A stretch of 64,000 nucleotides of DNA, taken from Lunularia cruciata (taxonomy: Eukaryota; Streptophyta; Marchantiopsida; Lunulariales; Lunulariaceae). The stretch covers positions 69,881,836 through 69,945,835 of the forward strand of contig OX419757.1 of the NCBI GenBank assembly GCA_948567375.1. The letters run 5' to 3'. The position numbers and the translations under genes are program-made. Below are positions 1 to 10,615 of the stretch, piece by piece (position 1 is the stretch's first letter; every line of letters begins with the position of its first letter). Below the pieces are notes generated by a model. That model was not told where the DNA came from. It ran no database searches and saw only the letters and a program-made list of their open reading frames with translations.

Positions 1-890
1 TCACGCATAGGCTCCTGTTAAGATTGAGAAGATGACTCCGGTGTGCGGCATGGGAAAATAAACTTGTATCGCAGAGATCAGAGAAAAAGTCTTTTGGCAT
101 GGAGACATAGGTGTCGACCATTTCTATCAGAGGTTTCTATCAAAGGGTGCGCGACGAAGTGACTAGGTACCAGATAAAATAACCAAAATTTGACATATCC
201 ATGATCATAGGAAATGAGAGCAGAAGCCCGTACGAAGATCAGATATCCGGAGTTCATGAATGCATATGAAAGGTAAATAAAATATAAACATAATATTGAG
301 AAATGAGGACGAATGTAGATTCTAGAACGGGAGATCCTAGCCTCATTCAATGCAAATGAGATGAGTGTATATGAAATATAAAAATATATTGAGAAATAAA
401 AAATTTAGTTTTTTGATTGAGATCCAGACTTTATTGAGTATATATATGAACAAGAAAAAAATGAATGTCAAGAAATGTGAATATTATATTAAAAATAAAT
501 ATTAAATTAATTCTTCAAATAAGAGATCCAAAATTCATTAAATGAATGAACTATATCGTTATAAAAATATACACGATAAAATTAATATAATGAAATGTAA
601 ACAAAAGTGAGCAATTTAGAAATAATTAAAGAAAAACACTTGTATACCAATTGCATGCATAGGATAAATGATAATAGGTAAATAGTTAATGTAGATAAGA
701 GAAGTTCAATGGGAAACGACCTAACAAGCCACACAAGAAGAGATTAATTAACCTGAAGTCATGAATGTCGTAGAAGTCATGAAATTGGCAGTTGAATTTG
801 ATGAATATGAAATCACTCAAAGAGAAAGGGAAGTAGAGCAAAGCATTGGAGGACTAGATAGAGTATATTGCAGCATGTGCTACTTGTAAC
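1..890 (-). repeat. Decayed pseudo-LTR-related repeat, reverse orientation
   Basis: No gene is visible. Around 205-260 there is the recurring motif 'gagagcagaag ... ggagttcatgaatgca', also found near 6,576, 6,737, 7,410 and 7,638. Around 830-880 the phrase 'gagtatattgcagcatgtgct' resembles 8,130-8,160. On the opposite strand the same motifs lie in the pseudo-LTRs of the Penelope-like element (10,550-10,600 and 15,680-15,740). I infer an old, degraded reverse-orientation copy. The limits are approximate. Confidence 0.45.
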
Positions 891-3800
891 ACTCGTATGC
901 TCTTATTTGGGAGGTTGGGAGACATTTGAGTCGGAGAGGAGAGAAGAGAGAGCAAAGAGAAATTCTAGAATTTCTGAGGGCATGTTAAACTGTAGCACAT
1001 GTGTGAATAGTAGTTTCTTTTCTTTTTGATTTTGTTTCATTGGTACCTAAAGTGAAATCTATGGAGAATCTACTACAAAGATATGAAGACATTTAGATTT
1101 TTTAGTGTTTTCAGTGTGTGGAATGAATAATTTGCGATGAGAGAAAATTTTCAATTTTATTCTCTTGGTTTTAATATTCTAGTTCACCAAAAATTACTTC
1201 AAAAGTTATGGAAATATAAATTGAAAGTTATGAATTTATAATCTTTTAGGGTTTTGAGAGTTAACATATACATTCATGTGAGGTGCAATGTATGTGAGGT
1301 GTGGGTTTATAGATATGACGGGAGCTTTGGAGAGCTGCAATATGTATTGTTATCATTATTCTTGTGCTAGTTATGGCTTCATTTCTCCATGTGAGACCAT
1401 CTAGAGCCGTTCTAAATACATTGTGCTCGGTGTGTCATCCTACTCTTAAACTCATGAAGGGAAAAAATCATGTGAGAAAAATGCACAAGGACTACAATTG
1501 GACCATTTGGAATGTTCACATGAGATGAACTACTACATCTAGATTTTTGACACTTGAGATGAAACATGTTTCATTTATTCCTTTGTTAACCACCTCAAGA
1601 ATACCAATCTAATCATTGGAGTGGCTACCATTTCAAATGGGTTGCATTTTTTAGTTATTTGAAATAGTTTTCCTTATCCATATCTATTCCATAGACTTCC
1701 CCTGGCACTCCATGATAAGGTTAGATAGATTTTTTGCTTACCACTTGACCAATTGGCTCGTGATCCCATGGATGGCTTAGGATCATTTCTAGTCCTCTCC
1801 AAAGTGGTGTCTTTGCTATACTAGAAGGGGTCTCCAGTGACAAAGAGAGATGGCTATTAGATTTCATAGATTTTGAGCAAGTGATTGGGCTACCCTACAA
1901 AAAGAGTCTATGCATGTTGCACGTCATCGGAGACAAGTTCAACCACATGATATTACAAATTTCACTTGATTATGATGATGTAGGATATTAGGTCAAGCAA
2001 GAGAGTGTAGTATAATAACACAACCCCTACACCCTTTGTCTATGGCTAGTCTCATTGATGAGACTATTTCTTCCCTGCGCTTATTAAATCATGTTGCAAG
2101 AGATGGAGTACCACCAAAGGTCTTAGACTATCAACCCGAGAAGCTTTTATGTCTTGTTAGCCCCCTTTTTGCATAGCCAATTGTATATTTCCCCATGAGA
2201 TTTATCAAGAATGGTATATAATCATCTTAGATATTACTTCTAACCAGATGATCTTTCTAGTGGTTTTATCAAGCTATTTCAGATGGTTACAATAATATTG
2301 AGTGGATAGATTCCTACATAAATTAGATGGGGTGTTAAATGCTAGTCAACTTCTTGCAGTGGAGAAGAGCATAGAAGGCATTAGACCTATTGCTATTGGG
2401 GAAGTATTTTTGCATCTTGTTAGCTATACCATCATTCTCCAACATTGTTTTCACTCCCTACAATATCTTAGTCTACATTAGTTTGGAGTTGCTACACCTA
2501 GAGGGTGTGAGATTGTATCTATGGCATTAGAGCACTCTTAGATATACACCTTGAATGTCTTGTTGTATATGTGTATGTTGAGAATTCTTTTAATAACAAC
2601 TCACATGCATCTATTTTTAGAGAACTTAGGGAAACCAACGGATCCTTGACGTGTCTTATTTTTTCTGTATAGTCTTTTTTTGGCTCTCCTACTTTTCTTT
2701 ATTACTAGTGTGGTTTCTCATGATCATTATCATGGAGTTGATTGATAGTGCATGATAATGAGATCCTTTAGATGGAATTTATTTACCATAGTTCACTTTA
2801 AAGCACTCTTATCTACTACTTTGGTTATGTCAAACTTTTTCTCTCCTTGGCAAATGATACACATATTGTGTGCTCTTGTAATACCAAGAGCTAGCCATAT
2901 GATCTAGATGCAAAATTCAGTTTGGTAACATCTAGAATGATGTTATACATGATGATCAAAATAGATCAGATAGAAGTATCCAAAAAACATTACTTTTACT
3001 AATAGTGCAAAAACCGAAATAAACTTGAGAACCTTAGAACCAATAGCTATACATATGATTTAAAGGTGAGAATTGGTTTGGTAACCTCTAGAGGGATGTT
3101 ACACATGATGGACTAAACAGACCAGAAAGAGGTATCACAAAAAGGGGACTTCTACTCATAGAGTAGGAACCAAAATATGTCAAATCTTTGAAGGCAATTT
3201 TGGAGGCCTAAACGGATGAATTAGGCCTCAAAAATGTGCACTTACCTCCCTCCCCTCCCAAAGAAACATAGGAAAGGCTGGCCTTCCCTCCTCCTTTTTT
3301 TATCTTGTCAAGAGCTTTCCAATGGTACCTTACATGATTCTGAGACTCCTACAAGAAGATTCTCTAAAAGATTCCCTCTGGTCAAAGCTTGTTTGTCCAA
3401 CCACATATGACCTAGACCAACATGTCACCCATCCAAGTGAGTAATCCAAGGGTGAAGCTAGCTGACATGTCACTTATCTATGTGCCTAATCCTATTGTGG
3501 AGCTTCCTTGGAGGAGATCCTCTTTGTCTATATAATAAAGAGAAGGTGCTCCTTTGGGGCACTGGATGTTTGAGTGTGTTTTCTCAAACATCTCAAATAT
3601 CTGTGTTTTCTCTCTTCTCTTGTCCTCGGAGTATTACAGCTCTATATATCAAATTAGGGTAGACCTTTGACCATTTGACTATCAACCTTCATCTTGTAGG
3701 CTTGAGATTCAAGGCATGAAAGTGTAAAGCATGGTCTCCTTTAGGTATTTCTCCTCATCTCCAACTTCCAGAGGAATATATCACATCTACAGATGCCCTA

Positions 3801-4846
3801 AGTATTCTTGGAATTTCAATCAGATCAAAGGTTTTTTGCACACAAAGCCAATGCATCCCTTGCAAAGTATATTCTTCATACGGGTGACCTCTCTCTACTA
3901 AGACATCTGCATGTAGCATTTGGTAGACTCTCCTCTAGTATTGTTGTAAATTGTTTCCCTTTCTATGACCTTATCATGTTTGAATGCATTTGATAGGAGG
4001 ATTATGGGTGTCTTTGGTGATATCATTGGACCAAAGACATTTGAATGTGTAATAAAGGATTTGGCACATAGAAACATATCTCTAAAAATCTTGTGCAAAG
4101 AGGTAAGCCTACTATCTATAGAGGAGATGAAACCTATAGCATTTTTGGATAGGTAAGTTCTCTTAACACTTCTATTTAATTCTCCTTTTGTGGTTGCTGA
4201 TAGGCCAATCTTGGAGACATATGTGACCTAGGTGGAACAAGGATCTTTTTCTTTCCAAGTGTCATTGTGGTATACAAGAGACAATGTATCTCCACAGGTA
4301 AGAAAGGACCTGTCATCCTTTGCTTCCCTACCATCAAATTGGACCAGAGGTTAATAGTCTTCTTTGATGAAACAACAATTTCAATATACATTGCATTCTC
4401 TCTATGACTCATCCATTCCTCTTGCTACTAGAGGATGCCTTTGCTCTTGCTCTAGCAAAGATGCAAGCTCTTAGATCTTAACTCAACCATGCATTAGAGC
4501 ATTCCAACTCACACATGCTACTTTCTCTACAATGATGAGATTCCATTTAGGTTTAGTCCACACATTTACATCTCATTATTCACTTGTGAGTGTAATTCTA
4601 TGCTAGATGCCGCATGACACAATGTCTTTTTGGAAGAAAAATGACAGCTACACACAATGCTATCAAGGGTATAGTCTTTTGCAATGGCATAAGAGAATGG
4701 CTACCTTGCTTGAAGGGAACATTAATATGTCTTGCAAATGACACAAGTCAAAGCAAATTCATACTTGGTCCATCAAGGGTATAGTGTTTACCATGGCACA
4801 AAACAATGGATACAATGCTTGGAAGGGGCATTGGTATGCTTTGTAA
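891..4846. other. Long non-coding, decayed DNA
   Basis: Only short chance ORFs occur on both strands, with no recognisable domain. Two similar ~100-base passages start near 2,880 and 3,020, both containing 'tttggtaac(at)ctctaga' and 'gatgttacacatgatg', so a local old duplication is likely. I see no RNA gene. This is most likely ancient transposon debris. Confidence 0.5.
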
Positions 4847-5285
4847 ATGACACAAATCAAAACAAATGTATACTTGACCCAGAATGATCAGGTGATAATA
4901 GCAGATATTGTAGTTACAAACCCTACACGTGATGCGGTGTCAAAGGGAATGATCATCCATCCTCCTAGATGGGTGTCAAGCAGAGTGGAAACAAGCAAGG
5001 TCTCCAAGTATAGAGGTATGCAACAAGATCACCTCTTTGTTCCTCTAGCCTTGGAATTATATGGAATTATGGATACAGTAGCTAACAGACTTGTTAAGGA
5101 ATGCACAAAACCATATCATTCTAAACATCAAGGGGTATAAATCACTCTCATATTTCCCAGCATACTCTAGAAAATGTATATCCATTGCTCTACTAAGAAC
5201 ATTGGCTGATGCAATCCATAGGAGAACAATCACATTTTGTGATAGTTTTTCATATAATCTAGTTGTTTATAGACCATACCACTAG
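4847..5285 (+). pseudogene. Broken ORF of unknown family, possibly retroelement C-terminal region
   Basis: An ORF of 97 codons (4,847-5,140) is followed by a second frame (5,091-5,285) that reads on as similar-looking protein, implying one frameshift near 5,100. The conceptual product contains 'IIADIVVTNPTRD', 'FVPLALELYG' and 'ISIALLRTLADAIHRR'. This alternation looks like a real decayed protein, and the 'PLALE.YG' plus 'ISIAL.R' pattern resembles tails of degenerate retroelement ORFs in plant genomes. I cannot name the family with certainty. No neighbouring exon or promoter is visible. Confidence 0.35.
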
Positions 5286-5320
5286 CATAGCTCAAATATC
5301 TTTGTTAGATTCCTATTAGG

Positions 5321-5356
5321 TTTATTTAGATTTATTTAGATTTATTTAGATTTATT
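5321..5356. repeat. Short tandem repeat, 10-bp unit
   Basis: The unit 'tttatttaga' is repeated three times exactly from 5,321, followed by a partial 'tttatt'. It is simple-sequence DNA without evident function. Confidence 0.8.
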
Positions 5357-6407
5357 AGGTTTTGTAAGGCAGATTCCTATACCATTAGAGCTTAGCCTCC
5401 ATTTACTCCCTTGTCTCTTCATGTGAGGCTTGATGGGGTCTTCCCATCCTTCTTGTGTTCACTCAAGGTCACCCTTTCCAGACCTTATGAACACATGAAT
5501 ACTAACACACTAAAGCAATTGAAGGAAGCATAAGATAGTCACAATAATTCTCCTCAATAGCACATATGACTTCCTCAGTGCCAATGTACCTGACCGGATG
5601 TCAATACTCCTTGAACCAAGTATAGGTTCAATAGCTCATGAGTGCAAAAAGAAAACTCAATTGCTCCCAAATGTGCCACTCAAAGTAATAACAATACAAA
5701 GAAAGGGAAAGGCTGAAACACCTAAAGAGAAAGAATAGGCATAGGCAAAAGAAATGGAATTGCAATTCAAAATAGTGAGCAAGAGAAAGACAAAGATTGG
5801 AGACATACCTTGTTAAAACTTTAAAGAAAAATGTCAATTTGTTTCAAAAGGAAGCAAAACATGGCAAAGTAACCTGAAGATGCATTCCCAAGTATAAGAT
5901 AGTAAAGCTACCAAGGAGAGAGATCAGCTAAGAACAAAAAAATTCAATGAAGAATGAGTGGCAATCAATACAAGAGAGAAAAAAAGGTACTTTATGTCCT
6001 TGGTTATATGAGGAACACGGGTGCTATGAACAGGACCCTTAGTGAAGTGCAAGTTAATGAAAGATGGCAAAGTGAAGTGAAGTGAGAGCACAAGGGCAGA
6101 GGTACTCAAATTAAGGCAACGGAACTAAGACCACCAATTAATGAAAATATTAATGACAACGACTGAAGGTGAAATAGAATACCTGCTCTCTTATGCATAC
6201 TAAGGAACTACTAAGGAGTAAGCATGATACGTGCAAATCTAAATGAATAGAATTCAGGAAATGAAGATTAAATAAATCAAACAAGACATGTAAACCTTAG
6301 TAAAGACATAATTGGAACATTTCATGAACACACCTGAAATAGATAGTGTACATCTCAGCATCCGCTATGATAGTGTGTGTATATTGTATATCATAGTAGG
6401 CCTCCAT

Positions 6408-6445
6408 GATTCAGTATTCATAGCATGTGCTATGAATACTGAATC
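6408..6445. repeat. Perfect 18-bp inverted repeat with 2-nt loop
   Basis: Arms at 6,408-6,425 and 6,428-6,445 (beginning 'gattcagtattc') are exact reverse complements separated by 'tg'. They would form a near-perfect cruciform or RNA hairpin. It lies inside the pseudo-LTR array. Confidence 0.85.
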
Positions 6446-8548
6446 CTATAACACTAAAGGAAGCAAAAAAGTTTAGCTTCCAAGAAAGCATGCACTTCAT
6501 GACTTCATCAATGCCTAACAAGCCTCCACTAAAGCATGCACTATGACCGCATGAATCCGAATGGATATTAGGAGATAAGAGCAGAAGCCATTTTTGAACA
6601 GGTGATCCAAAACTCATGAAATGCATATGAAAAGTAACCAAGAGATAAATCCCTAAAGTAGATGAAATGAACTTAACAAAAAGAATGACACTTGAAGCAA
6701 AGACATAATGGAAAAATATCTAGACTATATATGCAGACATGAGAGCAGAAGCTGTTTACAGAACACGGGATCCAGAACTCATTACATGCAAATGGTGTGC
6801 ATATGAATGTGAACATGATATGTGCATATCAAGATGAGCAATGAAATCCTAAATAAGGTAAAGAATCTAACAGATTATATGCAATGTTAAGCACAAAAAA
6901 AATATCTCTATATCCTGATCAATAGTAGACTATATCCTAATCAATAGTAGAGAACAGTATACATCAATGCTAAGTAAAACATGTATTGAAATAAACAAGC
7001 TGTAATTGAAGACCTACATGTCAAAACTAAACCATTCAAGAGAATTGAGATTGATAGATTGTACAGAACACATGTGAGGGAACCATGAAGAAAAATAACA
7101 AATGTGAGTTGGAGCAAAGGAGAAGAGAGTGGATGGTCTTTAGGCTAAGAAGGAGGGACATCAAAGGACTGAATAGAGTATATCACCACAAGAGCTATGG
7201 ACACTTGATTCTTGAGACACTAAAAAAACCGAGGGAAGCAAAAGACACTAAAGAAACTAAGGGAAGCAGAAGGCGGCCATAGTAAACCCTCACTTAAACA
7301 CGTTCAACTTCATCAGTGCCAAAGTAACTAAGCAAGTATCGGTACCCCTGGTATTGAGTTTTTGCTTGAAAAATCATGAGTGCCAAGGCATCTAGATTGT
7401 ATAGGTATATGAGAGCAAAAGCCATTTTGGGAACAGGTTATTCATGACTCATAAAATGAAAATGATTGGTAAGCAAGATGTACATGATTCACAATCCTAG
7501 AATAGTGATAAATTCATAAGGTAGAATGCATTGAATGTAACCACAAGCAAAGTCATAATTGAAACAAATCAAGAATAACATATGGCTAATGGACTAGTAA
7601 ACCTAAACATAAAGGCATTGAGACTATATAGGTATATGAGAGCAAAGGCCGTTCTGGGAACAGGTTATCCAGAACTCATGAAATAAAAATAATCAATAAG
7701 CAATATGTACATGATTCACAATGCTAGAATAGTGATAAATGCCTAAGGTAGAATGCATCAAATGTAACCTACAACTAAGGCATAATTGAAACAAATTGAG
7801 AATAACATATGTCTAATGCACTAGTAAACAATGTGAAATTGAGAACATCCATGCAAACTACTGCAAGTAATAGGAATTGTTGTGTAAATTGCCTGCCAGT
7901 AAGCAGTGCATGAATGATAAAGATAAAAATTGTGGGCCGGAGTTGGGTAGGAACATTACAGATCCAAGAGGTCAAGCCAAGAATCAGTCAAAGAGTGAAG
8001 GAAAAATACCAGGGAGGGAATTAGTTGGGGAATGGAGAAGTGGAGCAATGCAAGAGCTATTGGATGGTGTGGCTGTAAAAACAGGTCAAAGTGTAACAAG
8101 GTAATGAGAGCAAAGCAAAAGAGGACAGGATATAAAGTATATTGCAACAAGCGCTATGGATGCTTGAGTCTTGAGACACTAAACAGCATAGGGAAGCAAA
8201 AGGTGGCCATAGTAAACCTCCACAAAAACACTTGTGACTTCATAAGTGTCTCACACAGTGCCAAAGTAGTTGAGCAATTATCAGAACTCCTTGTATCAAG
8301 TTCTTGCTCAAAAACTCTAGAGTGCCAAGGCAAACTTGGTTGCTCTCCTAAACTGCCACTTATAAGTAGTGGGTATGTCAAAATAATAGAAGAACCAAAA
8401 TGGAAGTGTGGAAAGAAAGAGCAAGTAGAAGTGCAAGCATGTAAATAAGCACATGAGTTTCACCCGCATAATGAGTATCAGGCAAGAAAGAAAAGAATAC
8501 ACATGAGTAGGAGGAGTGAAAAAATCAAGACATACCAAATGGATACAT

Positions 8549-8633
8549 GACACAAAAATGTGTCATGTATCCCTGAAAATCCATGACACAAAAATGAAAA
8601 TGAAATCCCTGAAAATCCATGACACAAAAATGA
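8549..8633. repeat. Short tandem duplication with internal hairpin
   Basis: A 27-base unit starting 'ccctgaaaatccatgacac' occurs at 8,571-8,597 and 8,607-8,633. Just upstream, 'acatgacac' and 'gtgtcatgt' form an inverted repeat (about 8,545-8,568) using the same core. This is probably replication slippage. Confidence 0.75.
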
Positions 8634-9029
8634 GAAAAGTCAAGTCAAGGTTTGTTATTGATACAAGTGAAGAGCAAGAAACATCAATGCTACATAGGCA
8701 GGGACTAGTCTTGGCTAGCATCAACGCTACATGGGAAGGGACTAGTCAACTCAAACAGGAGGAACAAAGGCAAAGTGTAAGAAGGAAAGACCAAAGAAGC
8801 AAGGAAAAGCCTGAAAAGAGTTAGTGCATCATGCAAAAGGAAGCAAAATCTGACTCAAATAAAGTGAAGGACAAGGTGTGCCCACATGTCCATAAGCAAA
8901 GGCCTCATGTCCATAAGAAAACTATCAAAGTCCGCATGGCAAAAAACCCAAATTACTGGTAGGCAGTGTATATATATATAAATTCAAGAGTCAAGTAGAA
9001 CTCCCATATAACAATATGGTATATTAGCC

Positions 9030-9548
9030 TATCAGAAAAACTACTGGTGTGCTCAAACATGAGCTCCCCGCCTGGCATAAAAAAATGTTCTCAAATCTAT
9101 ATAGATACTAAGCCATGATAATGATAAATAATTTTTTCCATTTGTAAAATAGAACAAAAGGATTTTCTGGATAAGGTGAAGAGAGTAATTTTTGGAGACA
9201 AAGCTATTATAAACTTACTACAAGCTGAAAGGTATGACTATTTGGAATTACATATTAGTCTGTATTTTACACACTCAGATCTTATAATCCCTAATTTACA
9301 TTTGGAGGAAATGTCAAAAAGAACATGAGGGAGCAAGATTGTCTTGATGTGAGCAAAGTGAGGCAACTCTTTCTTATCATAAATTTTGACAAAAAATTTA
9401 TGCAAAGTGTAGAGATTGATTTGAAAAAGGTGAAGTGTGAGATTGATCTTAAAAAGGTATGTCCATGCATAGAGGTCCTCATGTGTGCAACATAGAAGAA
9501 GTAAGGTGTAGATGAAAGAGGGATGGGTACAGTTAAATCCCATGACAA
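9030..9548 (-). pseudogene. Penelope-like RT fragment, truncated inverted copy
   Basis: The minus strand encodes the C-terminal part of the same reverse transcriptase found at 13.4-14.7 kb: 'YDKKELPHFAHIKTILLP', 'GIIRSECVKYR' and, beyond the ORF stop, the sequence matching 14,560-14,640. Its 5' part (about 9,440-9,545) matches 11,620-11,740 of the + element instead. So this copy lacks the ~2.5 kb between those points, including the RT catalytic core. Its 5' end stops at about 9,548, only 50 bases before the + copy begins, in head-to-head arrangement. It is non-functional. Confidence 0.7.
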
Positions 9549-9597
9549 AGTATAACTATATACATATACATAAAAGATAGTTCATAGATAGATAGAA

Positions 9598-10615
9598 ATG
9601 CTTATGCTCTCTCATATGCTTATGGACACATGGCTTCTGATTATGGACACATGGCCCACCTGGTCCTTCACATTGCCTCCATGCTTTGCCCTTTCACGAG
9701 ATGCACTAAAATCTTTTGAATGCTCTTATTTGCTTCTCTTTTCACCTTTGTCTCTTTTGCTTGACTTGCCTAGTCCCTTCTTGTGTAGCATTGAGCTTTC
9801 TTGCTCCTCACTGATCCATTCTCGTGCAGTGCTGATTTTTCTTGCGCTGATGTTTCTTGTTTCCCACTACTTCTGAGCGGCACTTTAGGGGAGCAACCAA
9901 GTTTTTGCCTTGGCACTCATGAGTTTTTGAGCAGAAACTCGGTATGAGTGGTACTGACAATTGCTCAGCTACTTTAGCACTACATGAGGCACTAATGAAG
10001 TCGGAAGTGTTTTCATGGAGGTTTACTATGGCTGCCTTTTGCTTCCCTTAGCTGTTTAGCATCTCAGGACTCCAACGTCCATAACACTAGTTGTGATATT
10101 ATTTATATCATGTCCTCTAATTCTGCAGCCACATTATCCGAGAAACTCTTGTTTTGTTCCACTCCTCTATTCCCCAACTAATTCCCTCCATAGTACTTGC
10201 CTTTGGCTCTTTGATTGCTTCTTGCTTTGCCCTCTTGTGTCTACACTGTTCCTATCGGACTCCAGCCCATATTCTTCATCATTGTTCACGCACTACTTAC
10301 TAGTGGGTTCTTCACCTTTGTTCATGCATTGCTTACTAGTGGGCTCTCATGTCATGTTTCCTTCCATGCTATCATTTGCATAGATGCTCTTGATTTCATG
10401 TTCTTTATTAGTCTGTTGGCCATTGGTTATTCTGGATTGGTTTCAATTATGCTTTTGCTGCAGGTTACATACAATGCATTCTACCTTAGAGTTTTAACAC
10501 AACTCTAGCATTGTGTGATTCATGTACATATTTCCTATCAATCATTTGCACTTCATGAGTTATGGATAACCCGTTCTGAGAACAGCTTTTGTTTTCATAT
10601 ACCAATATATACCAT
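9598..10615 (+). repeat. Left pseudo-LTR of Penelope-like element
   Basis: It starts near 'tgcttatgctctctcatatgc' and ends near 'accaatatat'. It aligns in order with 14,742-15,745: 'cttatggaca.atggcccac.tggtccttcac', 'ggggagcaaccaagttt', 'ctatggctgcctt.tgcttccc', 'gttttgttccactcctc'. The ORFs inside it are not conserved between the copies. Confidence 0.75.

Larger units (their letters stand above)
5450..8960 (-). repeat. Array of partial pseudo-LTR copies, reverse orientation
   Basis: This stretch has no gene. The same motifs recur in the same order: 'agtgccaa..ta.ctgagcaa.tatc..tactcc' near 5,575, 7,315 and 8,262; 'gagagcaaaagcc..tt..gaacaggt.atc.a.aactcat' near 6,576, 6,737, 7,410 and 7,638; and 'gagtatat..caacaag.gctatgga' near 7,165 and 8,140. 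All are reverse complements of parts of the pseudo-LTRs at 9.6-10.6 and 14.7-15.7 kb. The most complete copy runs from about 8,950 down to about 7,400. It is the pseudo-LTR of the inverted Penelope-like copy; the rest looks like tandem partial units. Confidence 0.65.

Noticed and set aside
7300..7330. Hammerhead ribozyme core (CTGATGA on the minus strand)
   Set aside because: No correctly spaced GAAA block and stems could be drawn, and the core is not conserved in the other pseudo-LTR copies.
5450..8960. CRISPR array
   Set aside because: Repeats are long, diverged, irregularly spaced and derived from a retroelement in a eukaryotic genome.
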